In this document: piece by piece, positions 13,069 to 19,740 of the stretch | Position numbering within the stretch: position 1 is the stretch's first letter | Layout of the letters: every line of letters begins with the position of its first letter | From: a virus | Reading direction: 5' to 3' (one strand) | DNA length: 20,191 nt | IMG/VR virus record: IMGVR_UViG_3300004461_000602 | Location: 1-20,191 of that record | Translations under genes and position numbers: made by a program | Notes under the pieces: generated by a model | Database searches by the model: none | Told to the model about the DNA's origin: nothing | Seen by the model: only the letters and a program-made list of their open reading frames with translations

Positions 13069-13088
13069 GTGTCGTGACACTATAAATA
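13069..13088 (+). promoter_or_regulatory. Palindrome abutting a T4-late-like box
   Basis: GTGTCGTGACAC (13069-13080; 5-bp arms, 2-base centre) directly touches TATAAATA (13081-13088), 24 bases before the ATG at 13113. The box matches the T4 late consensus exactly. The palindrome could be an operator or an activator site. Confidence 0.55.
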
Positions 13089-13112
13089 TCTTTATAATCA
13101 GTGAGAAATTAA

Positions 13113-13865
13113 ATGACAGTACTAATTGCCGGCGGTGATAGTTTTACATTTGGCAGCGAGTTACCCAGTCAAGAACATGCTTGGGCTAATTTACTTGCTG
13201 ATAAACTTAACATGAACATATGCAATACTGCACGACCAGCAGCAAGTAATAGTGCTATTCGCCGCAATGTAATGAATGCAGTACACAAGTACCGAGATTT
13301 AGATTTATTTGTTGCAGTTATGTGGAGTTTTCCCAATCGTTATGAGTTTAGATTTGCATATGACACAGGACAGTTAGATAGTCCTTGGTATAGTATTAAT
13401 CCGTGGACTTATAACGATGAGAACTTTGAAGATCATTTCTTTAATAAAGATAATAATACACTTAAAAAACAAATAGAAAATCGTAAAAACGCAGAAGCAC
13501 TAGGCATGACTAACTTTGCTAAAAGTTATGTACAGAATGTAGCGCAAACCGAGTATTGGGAAATATACAACAGTTGGTGTGAGATAGTAATGCTGCAAAA
13601 TTATCTTGTTAAGCATAACATACCTTACGTCTTTACACAAGTAGACAACAGTTTATTTGAATTTAATGGTAAGATAGATAATACACTTAGTACACTCAGA
13701 GCTGACATTGACATGACCAAGTTTATTACTAATGAAGGCATGTTTAACTGGGCAAAACGCACCAAACAACAGTTTTATACAACACACCCACATGAATCTG
13801 CACACAAGATTTGGTTGGATCAGATCTTGCTACAGAGTGATTTGTTGCATAAATACATTATATAA
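13113..13865 (+). CDS. SGNH/GDSL-like hydrolase-fold protein
   Basis: This 250-residue protein has block I AGGDSFTFG (6-14, nucleophile Ser10), ARPAASNSAIRRN (40-52) in the place of block II, and THPHESAHKIW (224-234) in the place of block V, where H225 would be the catalytic His. These marks fit SGNH hydrolases (esterases, acyl or sugar deacetylases). The aspartate usually three residues before the His is not present, so activity may be altered. Late-type box TATAAATA and a weak GTGAG ribosome-binding site precede it, pointing to a late product that might modify lipopolysaccharide or polysaccharide during adsorption. There is no signal peptide. Confidence 0.65.
   Translation: MTVLIAGGDSFTFGSELPSQEHAWANLLADKLNMNICNTARPAASNSAIRRNVMNAVHKYRDLDLFVAVMWSFPNRYEFRFAYDTGQLDSPWYSINPWTYNDENFEDHFFNKDNNTLKKQIENRKNAEALGMTNFAKSYVQNVAQTEYWEIYNSWCEIVMLQNYLVKHNIPYVFTQVDNSLFEFNGKIDNTLSTLRADIDMTKFITNEGMFNWAKRTKQQFYTTHPHESAHKIWLDQILLQSDLLHKYII
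13848..13855 (+). promoter_or_regulatory. Late-type box within the end of the SGNH-like gene
   Basis: CATAAATA lies in the last codons of the SGNH-like gene, 28 bases before the ATG at 13884, which has AAAGGG as its ribosome-binding site. Confidence 0.45.
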
Positions 13866-13883
13866 CTTTAAAGGGCCCTGCTT

Positions 13884-14384
13884 ATGGACATCGAAAACAT
13901 CGTTAAAAACACTAAAAAGATCTACATGAGCGATAGCAGCATGGAAACTCTCATGGACTTTGAAAGAGTTCTTGATGAAGTTGACCTGTATGCTTTTAAA
14001 AATTGGAAACGTGGCGAACTCATTGAAGGTCCTATTAAGACCACTCATTGGGTAGAGTGTAGTTTTATGTGGCCTTATAAAATGATGCCTGATCCCGACG
14101 GCGGCAAGAGATTGCTTGGCTATAATGTTATCGTTGAATATAGCAAAGACAAACTTAAAACTCCAGTTAAGCTCAAAGACTACGGTGACTTCCAACCTGG
14201 CACAAGAAAGCCAAAACTTAAAACAGATCCAGTTTGGGTTGTTAAGATTAAAATGCCCAGTGAACTGGTTAAAGATGCAGTTGAAGGGTTTATTGAACTA
14301 GAGGGTCGTGAGATTGATATGGCTGACCTAGACGATGCTTATCAAGAAGATTTAGACAACATGACAGCAGGAACACCAACATAA
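13884..14384 (+). CDS. Probable virion or tail-associated protein, unknown
   Basis: This 166-residue protein is one I cannot assign. Residues 1-35 are helical (SMETLMDFERVLDEVDLYAF), and residues 36-130 look beta-rich (THWVECSFMWPYKMMPDP, KRLLGYNVIVEYSKD, DPVWVVKIKMP). The tail is acidic (DMADLDDAYQEDLDNM). A late-type box precedes it, and its TAA shares a base with the next ATG. It is the first gene of a long operon running into the lysis cassette. A structural role is suggested by timing and neighbours only. Confidence 0.6.
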   Translation: MDIENIVKNTKKIYMSDSSMETLMDFERVLDEVDLYAFKNWKRGELIEGPIKTTHWVECSFMWPYKMMPDPDGGKRLLGYNVIVEYSKDKLKTPVKLKDYGDFQPGTRKPKLKTDPVWVVKIKMPSELVKDAVEGFIELEGREIDMADLDDAYQEDLDNMTAGTPT

Positions 14385-14929
14385 TGAAACTTAGTGAAGG
14401 CATGGACCCTAACGATCTAGTAGACAGAGTAAAACCTGAGGTACACTTTGACGAGTTTGGCGCAAAGATGGGATCAGATGATGATACTATCGTCGCCAGT
14501 TTTAAGGTCATGGGTCAATCAGCGGCTGTTGATTTAGAAACATTTCTAGAAAAAGGTTATGACTGGATCCTTGATGCTGAAACAAGTGCTGGGGAAATTG
14601 AAGACAGCCATTATTTGGTGTTTATTGAAGCAGAACGCCGTAGTAATTATCCAGAAAAGTTTATGGGTCTCATTAGTGATTTAAAAAATATTACTGGCAT
14701 TGAAGACAGCGATTGGGCTATGCAGCCTTATCTGGGAACTAAAAAAGATCCAAAGTATAATCTAACTCAAAACAACATTTCAACACACGTACCGCTTAGT
14801 CCTAAAAAATACAGGGACAACCAAGCAGCGAAGCAAGTGATGGAAGGCATGTTAAACATTGCGAGAGTACCTCGCAAATCAGGAGATATCAATGAATTTA
14901 GAGCAACTGCAAAAAGACCTAGAGGTTGA
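14384..14929 (+). CDS. Protein of unknown function before the lysozyme
   Basis: This 181-residue protein starts in the stop codon of the previous gene (TAATG). It has an acidic N-terminus (GMDPNDLVDRVKPEVHFDEF), a central stretch SHYLVFIEAERR (95-106) followed by FMGLISDLKNITGIEDSDWA, and a basic end (RVPRKSGDINEFRATAKRPR). No recognised motif, signal or membrane segment is seen. The lysozyme gene starts inside its last 38 bases in another frame. Because it is coupled to the previous gene, the two products may act together, perhaps in the virion. Confidence 0.6.
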   Translation: MKLSEGMDPNDLVDRVKPEVHFDEFGAKMGSDDDTIVASFKVMGQSAAVDLETFLEKGYDWILDAETSAGEIEDSHYLVFIEAERRSNYPEKFMGLISDLKNITGIEDSDWAMQPYLGTKKDPKYNLTQNNISTHVPLSPKKYRDNQAAKQVMEGMLNIARVPRKSGDINEFRATAKRPRG

Positions 14930-15335
14930 TGAAGGCGTAGTATACGCTGTATATAAAGACCATCTAGGTTATCCTACATTTGGCATTGGCCATTTAATTT
15001 TAGAATCAGATCCAGAGTATGGACAGGACGATGACACTCCAGTAAGCGAAGATCGTGTTACTGAGGCGTTCCAATCTGATTGCGAATCAGTGTTAAAAGA
15101 CTGTGATATCTTGTATCCAGATTTTGATGACTTGCCTGAAGAAGCACAGTTAGTTATTGCTAACATGATGTTCAACATGGGCCGCCCAAGACTAAGCAAG
15201 TTTAAAGGAATGAAGCGCGGCGTTGATGCTAGAGATTGGGATGCTGCCGCTGACGAAATGGTTGACTCAGGTTGGTACAAACAAGTTACCAAACGTGCTG
15301 ATAGACTGGTTGCTAGAATGAGAGCATTAGCCTAA
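14892..15335 (+). CDS. e: T4-type lysozyme (GH24 endolysin)
   Basis: This 147-residue muramidase cleaves the MurNAc-GlcNAc bond of peptidoglycan. The catalytic triad matches T4 lysozyme spacing exactly: E14 in VDEGVVYAV, D23 in YKDHLGY and T29 in PTFGIGHL correspond to T4 E11, D20 and T26. IANMMFNMG (about 90-98) and WYKQVTKRADRLVARMRAL at the C-terminus also match. AGGAG (14881-14885) at 6-base spacing supports this start rather than 14859. The gene overlaps the previous one by 38 bases and the inner spanin by one base. There is no signal peptide or SAR domain, so it needs a holin. Confidence 0.93.
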   Translation: MNLEQLQKDLEVDEGVVYAVYKDHLGYPTFGIGHLILESDPEYGQDDDTPVSEDRVTEAFQSDCESVLKDCDILYPDFDDLPEEAQLVIANMMFNMGRPRLSKFKGMKRGVDARDWDAAADEMVDSGWYKQVTKRADRLVARMRALA

Positions 15336-15796
15336 TGGGTCTTAAACTTGCAGGGATTATGATGATACTAATGCTGGCCATGGGTGGCATTGGGTATTGG
15401 TACTATACTGATACACAAAGTCGTATGAGTATCTTAGTTGCTAACGAAGCTAAAGCTACATTAGCAGTTCAAGAATCAGAGAAAGCCAAGAAGGTAATGG
15501 AAGAAAACTTCCAACGAATTACGCAAGAGCTTAAAGAAGTAAACGATAAGTTTGCAACAATAAGAGCCAGTAATAACGTATTGTCGCAGAAATTAGAAAA
15601 GCATGACCTAGGCGTACTAGCAAACAAAAAACCTGGCTTAGTACAGAAAATAATTAATAGAGCCACAGTTAATGTCAATAGATGTTTTGAATTAGAAAGT
15701 GGTGCAAAACTTACGGAGAAAGAATCAAATGCAAAAACAGGTAAAGCGTTCAATAATGAATGTCCTTGGTTGTGGAGTGGTGCTAGTACTCCTTAG
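15335..15796 (+). CDS. Inner-membrane spanin (i-spanin, Rz-like)
   Basis: The 153-residue protein begins with a hydrophobic membrane anchor (about residues 3-23, LKLAGIMMILMLAMGGIGYW) and continues as a long coiled coil (about 40-92, KAKKVMEENFQRITQEL, NNVLSQKLEKHDL). A KKPGLVQKIIN segment (about 98-108) and two cysteines (in NRCFELES and NECPW) follow. This is the layout of i-spanins, which with an outer lipoprotein fuse the two membranes at the last step of lysis. Its ATG overlaps the lysozyme stop (TAATG) and the outer-spanin gene starts inside its 3' end, as in classic Rz/Rz1 pairs. Confidence 0.85.
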   Translation: MGLKLAGIMMILMLAMGGIGYWYYTDTQSRMSILVANEAKATLAVQESEKAKKVMEENFQRITQELKEVNDKFATIRASNNVLSQKLEKHDLGVLANKKPGLVQKIINRATVNVNRCFELESGAKLTEKESNAKTGKAFNNECPWLWSGASTP

Positions 15797-16205
15797 TGCC
15801 TGTAGCTCACCAAGAGTACTTGAGATTACGACTACCCCAATAGCTAAACCTGAGCTAACTCTTCCCAGTGTAGATGTGCTTAGGACAAAGCCAGTAGAGT
15901 TTTTCATTATTACTCCTGAAAACTATGCTGAAGTATTTGCTAAGATTAAGAAAACAGGAAGACCTGTTGCATTATTTGCCCTAACAGACAAGGGATACGA
16001 GAATCTTGGAACAAATCTCAGTAGTGTTAGAGCTCTTATCGAACAACAAAAAACAATAATTGCCGCATACGAAAGCTATTACAAAGAGTCTAAAGATGCT
16101 ATTGATTCAGCTAACAAGCAAATAAAAGAAACTGAAGACAAAGTTAACGAAGAAAACAGCCAACCCAAGCCAGGCCTACTAGACTCATTAAAGGGGTTGT
16201 TTTAA
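15729..16205 (+). CDS. Outer-membrane spanin lipoprotein (o-spanin, Rz1-like)
   Basis: From the ATG at 15729 this is a 158-residue lipoprotein: signal peptide MQKQVKRSIMNVLGCGVVLV followed by lipobox LLSAC with the acylated Cys at residue 25. The mature part has a FFIITPENYAEVFAKI region and an extended coiled coil (about 100-140, KTIIAAYESYYKES, DSANKQIKETEDKVNEE). GGAG (15715-15718) supports this start; a longer frame from 15699 would bury the signal. It overlaps the i-spanin gene by 68 bases in another frame. It is much longer than most Rz1 proteins, so it may reach the inner spanin by itself. Confidence 0.82.
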   Translation: MQKQVKRSIMNVLGCGVVLVLLSACSSPRVLEITTTPIAKPELTLPSVDVLRTKPVEFFIITPENYAEVFAKIKKTGRPVALFALTDKGYENLGTNLSSVRALIEQQKTIIAAYESYYKESKDAIDSANKQIKETEDKVNEENSQPKPGLLDSLKGLF

Positions 16206-16393
16206 TGGCTTCTATTGATGGTGGAACAATGTTGGGTTTCACTGAAGTTGGTGGTAATTCCTGTCAGAATTGTGGTCACGGTAGCCACTGTGGTAATCCT
16301 CTCAGAGAAGATGCATACAGCGGTCGTGGAGATCGGCTAGGTGTTATTGAGATTTGCCGACAGTGTCGTTGTAAGAGTTGTGAGAAAAAATAA
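16205..16393 (+). CDS. Small Cys-rich zinc-finger-like protein
   Basis: The 62-residue protein has seven Cys and two His in two clusters: CQNCGHGSHCG (residues 20-30) and CRQCRCKSC (residues 51-59). This suggests one or two zinc sites (a treble-clef or ribbon). The start overlaps the o-spanin stop (TAATG), and the stop overlaps the next start, so it sits inside the lysis operon by coupling. The partner or nucleic acid bound cannot be inferred. I have an impression of similar small proteins in T4-like marine phages. Confidence 0.72.
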   Translation: MASIDGGTMLGFTEVGGNSCQNCGHGSHCGNPLREDAYSGRGDRLGVIEICRQCRCKSCEKK

Positions 16394-16623
16394 TGTCGAT
16401 TTGGCGAAGAATTAAATTATGGTTTGATCCAGATCATAGACTTACAGTAAAGCATATGAAAAAGAATAAAGTCTTTGAAGTTGCATCTTTTAATAGTAAG
16501 CGAGACACTAGACTATCTGGTACTACCATTGACGGAAAGTATTTTCTATTAAAAAGTGAGACGCCCATGGAATATGAAATTATTCAAATGGACATCTCAG
16601 ACAAGGCATACAAGGAGAAATAA
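16393..16623 (+). CDS. Small basic protein of unknown function
   Basis: This 76-residue protein starts MSIWRRIKLWFDPDHRLTVK, an amphipathic, aromatic and basic N-terminus that could lie on a membrane, then a beta-rich stretch (KVFEVASFNSKRD, GKYFLLKSET) and an acidic to basic tail. It is linked by TAATG to the gene before. No known domain is recognised. Its place between spanins and a candidate holin makes a lysis-associated role possible. Confidence 0.6.
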   Translation: MSIWRRIKLWFDPDHRLTVKHMKKNKVFEVASFNSKRDTRLSGTTIDGKYFLLKSETPMEYEIIQMDISDKAYKEK

Positions 16624-16624
16624 T

Positions 16625-16906
16625 ATGTGGGACATGATCACTAATATGGCGACCGACAGAGTGTGGATTTATACAGGTATTGCAGGCAGTTTATTTGGTG
16701 CCGCTTTTGTATTTTGGTTTAAAGATACTTCAGCTGGGTTATGGTGTTATGCTAAGTTTGCAAGTATGCTAAACTACTTTGTAGAGAGATGGGGGTGGAC
16801 TTGGCTCGCACCAAACCCAGATGCATGGAGAACCAAGTATCCACATATAACAATAAAGATAGACGAACTAGAAACCCGCCTTCAAAATCTGGAAAAGAAA
16901 AAATAA
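16625..16906 (+). CDS. One-TM protein, candidate holin
   Basis: The ATG at 16625 has AAGGAG about 7 bases upstream and gives 93 residues. Residues 11-30 (VWIYTGIAGSLFGAAFVFWF) form one clear membrane segment, followed by an aromatic stretch (AKFASMLNYFVERWGWTWLA) that may be a second, weaker one, and a short coiled coil with a Lys-rich end (IDELETRLQNLEKKK). A small membrane protein with a charged end, just after lysozyme and spanins, is the best holin candidate in the window. An upstream in-frame start at 16556 lies in the previous gene and is rejected. Confidence 0.55.
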   Translation: MWDMITNMATDRVWIYTGIAGSLFGAAFVFWFKDTSAGLWCYAKFASMLNYFVERWGWTWLAPNPDAWRTKYPHITIKIDELETRLQNLEKKK

Positions 16907-17071
16907 ATGATAGTAAATAGAAGTTGCAGTTTCTGCAATTGGTCAAGACAGGTCCTAGTAAAAGGATATAACACTGTCTTTGGTAATACTATTCCATCCA
17001 AGAGACCAGTACACGAACTTAAGAAGAATGAACACGACGAAAAAATCAATCACAAGGAGTTAACTCAATGA
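16907..17071 (+). CDS. Tiny CxxC protein coupled to the Ala-rich gene
   Basis: The ATG at 16907 follows the previous stop codon directly and gives 54 residues whose TGA overlaps the next ATG (ATGA). It has CSFC (residues 7-10) as its only Cys pair, then a basic, polar tail (SKRPVHELKKNEHDEKINHK). Both junctions fit the coupling pattern of this operon. One CxxC and two or three His could form a zinc site. The last part of the ORF also contains the AAGGAG ribosome-binding site for the Ala-rich gene. Function unknown. Confidence 0.65.
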   Translation: MIVNRSCSFCNWSRQVLVKGYNTVFGNTIPSKRPVHELKKNEHDEKINHKELTQ

Positions 17072-18699
17072 GTGCTGAACAAGATAAAGCCAATGCTGAA
17101 GCTAAGAAACAGCAAGAGCAACAAAAATTAAATGATGCTGAGAATCAAAAGCATCAAGCTGAATTGCAGGAACAATCAGCTAACCAAAACAAACAATCTG
17201 CACAACAAAAACAAGATCAAGCGGCGGCTAACCAAAAGCAAGCAGAAGCCGACGCTGCCAAAGCACAAGCTGATCATGATGCCGCTTTAGCAGATGAAAA
17301 AGAAAAAGCAGACGAATATGCCGCCGCTGAAGCCGCTGTTGCAGAAGCACAAGGCAAGGTTATCGAAGTTTCTAAACCACAGTACACAGTTTCTGCTGCC
17401 GCAAGCGTTGCTGTTGAAACTGGCGGGTCAGTGGGAAACGATCAAGCTGGTGCTAGTTATAACGCAGGCGCACATGCTAGTGCAGAAGCAGGCGCAAGTG
17501 CAGGTTATGAAGTAACAGACTCTAGTGTTGCTGCTGGTGCAGAAGTTCATGCTAGTGTAGAAGCTGGTGCTGAAGCTAGTGGTGAAGCACACGCAAGTCA
17601 GGAAATTATCCCTGGAGTAGATGCTGTTGCTAGTGCAGAAGGTACTGCTGAAGCACACGCAAGTGCAGAAGCAGAAGCACATGCTGAAGGCAGTGCAGGC
17701 TGGGACGGAAGTGACGCAACTGTGGCTGCTTCCGTTGGAGCAAGTGCAAGAGCTGAAGCTGGTGTTAGTGGTTCCGCAGAAGCAGAAGCAGGTCTTGAAA
17801 CACCACTGGGTGATGTTAAAGTGTCAGGCGAAGCTGAAGGCGAAGCAGGCGTACATGCAGAAGCATATGCACAAGCTGGCGGTTCAGCCAGTGTTGGTGA
17901 GCATGGCGTTGAAGTTCAAGGCGGTGCCATTGCTGGTGCTAACGTTGGTGCAGATGCTAGCGGTTCTGCTGGATTTGATTCACCAATCGGTGGTGCTGAA
18001 GTAAGCGGCGAAGCTGGTGTAAGTATTGGCGCTCAAGTTGGTGTACAGGGGTCAGCTCATGCTACTTACGAGGATGATACAATCTCGTTTGGTATCGACG
18101 GCCAGGCAGCATTGTTGCTAGGCTTGGATGTTGACGTTGATGTTGATGTTGACATTGGCCCACTTGTTGATGGCGCACAGGCTATCCTAGACGCAGGCGG
18201 GACTATCGACGAAGCCATGGACCATGTAACTGATGGTATTGACAAAGCACAAGACGAAGCAATCAAGGTTGCTAAACAAGCTGAACAGGCTGCCAAGCAA
18301 ACTGCTAAAGTAGCCAACGATGCATACAAAGATGCAAAGCAAGCCACACAGGCAACAGAAAAAGTAGCTAACGATGCAGCTAAGGCATGCACACAGGCCG
18401 CTAACGAAGTTGCACACTGGGGCAATGAAGTAGCAAACTGGACAAACCAAGCATTCAGTGCAAAGAGTATGCAAAATACTGCTAACCAAACCATTAATGC
18501 ATGTAATGGGGCAATTAATGACTGTAATAATGCTATTAACAGTGCAACGAAAGCAATTGATGATGCTGCTAAAGCTGCTCAGAAAGCCGCAGAACAAGCC
18601 GCAGCCGAAACAGCTAAGGCCGCTAAAGATGCTGCTGACTGGTCTAAGAAAGCCGCTAAAGACACAGGCAAAGCATTTAAGAAAGCATTTAAATGGTAA
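17068..18699 (+). CDS. 543-residue Ala/Gly-rich protein: coiled coils flanking a beta-like core
   Basis: I do not recognise this protein. Three regions are visible. Residues 1-97 are a Gln/Ala/Lys coiled coil (EAKKQQEQQKLNDAENQKHQ). Residues 105-350 alternate Ala/Gly/Ser with polar residues (AGASAGYEVT, EAHASAEAEAHAEGSAG, ASVGASARAEAGVSGSAEA), suggesting stacked small-residue beta strands or a beta-solenoid, with recurrent GAEVSGEAG-like elements. A DVDVDVDVD run (354-362) follows, then a second Ala/Lys coil with LEA-like AKQAAK repeats (about 400-535), ending KDTGKAFKKAFKW. No signal peptide is seen. It is strongly translated by AAGGAG and coupled by ATGA to a tiny CxxC gene. It could be a fibre, an ejected internal protein, or a protective LEA-like protein. 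Confidence 0.75.
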   Translation: MSAEQDKANAEAKKQQEQQKLNDAENQKHQAELQEQSANQNKQSAQQKQDQAAANQKQAEADAAKAQADHDAALADEKEKADEYAAAEAAVAEAQGKVIEVSKPQYTVSAAASVAVETGGSVGNDQAGASYNAGAHASAEAGASAGYEVTDSSVAAGAEVHASVEAGAEASGEAHASQEIIPGVDAVASAEGTAEAHASAEAEAHAEGSAGWDGSDATVAASVGASARAEAGVSGSAEAEAGLETPLGDVKVSGEAEGEAGVHAEAYAQAGGSASVGEHGVEVQGGAIAGANVGADASGSAGFDSPIGGAEVSGEAGVSIGAQVGVQGSAHATYEDDTISFGIDGQAALLLGLDVDVDVDVDIGPLVDGAQAILDAGGTIDEAMDHVTDGIDKAQDEAIKVAKQAEQAAKQTAKVANDAYKDAKQATQATEKVANDAAKACTQAANEVAHWGNEVANWTNQAFSAKSMQNTANQTINACNGAINDCNNAINSATKAIDDAAKAAQKAAEQAAAETAKAAKDAADWSKKAAKDTGKAFKKAFKW

Positions 18700-18734
18700 G
18701 TAATGTACAATTACCGGAAAAGGAGTAAAATAAA

Positions 18735-19124
18735 ATGACAGTTAAAACACCAAAAATTAAAGTTCCAAAGGCACCAAAAATGCCTAAAGGCTGGGACAAG
18801 GCAATGAAAGATGCTGAAAAAGCAGCTAAAAAAGCACAGGCAGATGCCGACAAACTTGCTAAACAAGCTGCAAAGGCAGCAGAAAATGCTGCTAAACTAG
18901 CAACATCTCATGCTGATGAAGCAAAAAAAGCATCAATTGCCGCAGCAGATATTGGCGTTGATAGTGCTCAGCAAGCCGCAGACTCGGCAGCATCAGCAGC
19001 AAAGCTAGCCGCAGAAGCCGCTAGCAATACTGCAAAGCACATTATCGGTGGTCCTGGGTCTATCCCAGATTTCTTAAAGCCAGCTGAGCCAAGCAATCCT
19101 TTAAAAAAGTTAAAGTTTTGGTAA
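18735..19124 (+). CDS. 129-residue Ala/Lys-rich LEA/H1-like protein
   Basis: The N-terminus (TVKTPKIKVPKAPKMPKGWD) is a KxPK-rich tail of the kind found in H1-like DNA-binding proteins. Residues 22-100 are an Ala/Lys helix with repeated AKxAAK and AAKLA units, and residues 101-129 end PSNPLKKLKFW. The tail resembles that of the 543-residue neighbour (KAFKKAFKW), so the two may share a C-terminal signal and origin. AAGGAG precedes the ATG. DNA compaction inside the head, protection from desiccation-like stress, or membrane contact are all possible; no catalytic site is present. Confidence 0.7.
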   Translation: MTVKTPKIKVPKAPKMPKGWDKAMKDAEKAAKKAQADADKLAKQAAKAAENAAKLATSHADEAKKASIAAADIGVDSAQQAADSAASAAKLAAEAASNTAKHIIGGPGSIPDFLKPAEPSNPLKKLKFW

Positions 19125-19133
19125 GATAGCAGA

Positions 19134-19712
19134 ATGAAGGTAGAAACCCTTTTTTCTTGTCAGTATTTGACCGGGTGTTTAGAAGAAATAGACACCCGGT
19201 CTATTGCTGATATGGTATTAAAGAATTACCATAAAGGCAGGCTAATGTCCAAGGATATTGCAAGTATCCGTAACGAAGATGTTCGCATCGACTTTAACAG
19301 CGACATACAGCTACTGGCAAAACTATTATGTGAACAGTGGAAACTTGCATTTGATCAGGATATTGCATTGTGTTGGCACAGTGAAATGGTCAACGTAGAT
19401 CCTAACCAAGCAGCATGGGCAGTCGTTCATGCTCCTGGTGACCAAACTAATACTCACAGTCACGAAAGTTCAGAAAACTACGAAAACGGCGCTCATGTAA
19501 GTGCGGCGTTCTGGGTACAATATCCTGAGCACAGTGGTGACTTTGTGTTTCAGTATAAGACTAACCCTTATTTAAATCATCAACATTCAATAACACCACA
19601 GCAAGGATGGTACTGCATGTTTGATAGTACCTTACCACATAACGTTACTAAAAATTTAAGTGACGATTTACGCATAGTTATTAGCATGAATTTTAAATTT
19701 TTAGATAACTAG
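19134..19712 (+). CDS. 2-oxoglutarate/Fe(II) oxygenase-like protein (putative 2OG-Fe(II) oxygenase family)
   Basis: The 192-residue protein has the family layout: THSHESSEN with H108 and H110, HVSAAFWVQYPEHSGDFVFQ (121-140), then GWYCMFDSTLPHNVTKN (158-174) with distal His169, and R180 in DDLRIVISMNF. These are the expected iron and 2-oxoglutarate ligands. The N-terminus LFSCQYLTGCLEEID also fits the family, supporting this start despite a weak ribosome-binding site. Such proteins are frequent in T4-like marine phages, often near structural genes; the substrate is unknown. A 13-bp hairpin lies within codons 12-23. It follows the Ala-rich genes by 9 bases. Confidence 0.78.
   Translation: MKVETLFSCQYLTGCLEEIDTRSIADMVLKNYHKGRLMSKDIASIRNEDVRIDFNSDIQLLAKLLCEQWKLAFDQDIALCWHSEMVNVDPNQAAWAVVHAPGDQTNTHSHESSENYENGAHVSAAFWVQYPEHSGDFVFQYKTNPYLNHQHSITPQQGWYCMFDSTLPHNVTKNLSDDLRIVISMNFKFLDN
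19169..19201. repeat. Strong inverted repeat inside the oxygenase gene
   Basis: GACCGGGTGTTTA (19169-19181) is complementary to TAGACACCCGGTC (19189-19201) with one G-U, around a 7-base loop GAAGAAA. It lies in codons 12-23 of the oxygenase gene. No T-run follows on the plus strand, so it is not a standard terminator. Confidence 0.85.
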
Positions 19713-19740
19713 TTATATATACATATTAAAAGGAAAAACA

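Larger units (their letters stand above)
12933..13112. promoter_or_regulatory. Divergent control region between phoH and the SGNH-like gene
   Basis: This 180-base gap holds the phoH ribosome-binding site on the minus strand, a G-rich run (13008-13013, minus strand), a plus-strand sigma70-like promoter and a palindrome next to a late-type box. No convincing gene lies in it on either strand. No clear minus-strand -35/-10 pair for phoH was found. Confidence 0.5.

Noticed and set aside
13069-13080. Terminator at GTGTCGTGACAC
   Set aside because: Stem of five pairs with a 2-base centre is too tight to form a hairpin and has no U-tract; kept only as a possible protein-binding palindrome.
14859-14891. 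Longer start for the lysozyme
   Set aside because: No ribosome-binding site, and the ATG at 14892 has AGGAG and aligns with the N-terminus of T4 lysozyme.
17440-18130. Possible tandem DNA repeat or CRISPR-like array
   Set aside because: Similarity is from repeated Ala/Gly/Ser/Glu codons with variable spacing; there are no constant repeats with unique spacers.
17428-18597. Several minus-strand ORFs opposite the Ala/Gly-rich gene, rich in Cys, Val and Ala
   Set aside because: They are shadows of repetitive GCx/GGx codons on the plus strand, have no ribosome-binding sites, and conflict with a strongly supported gene.
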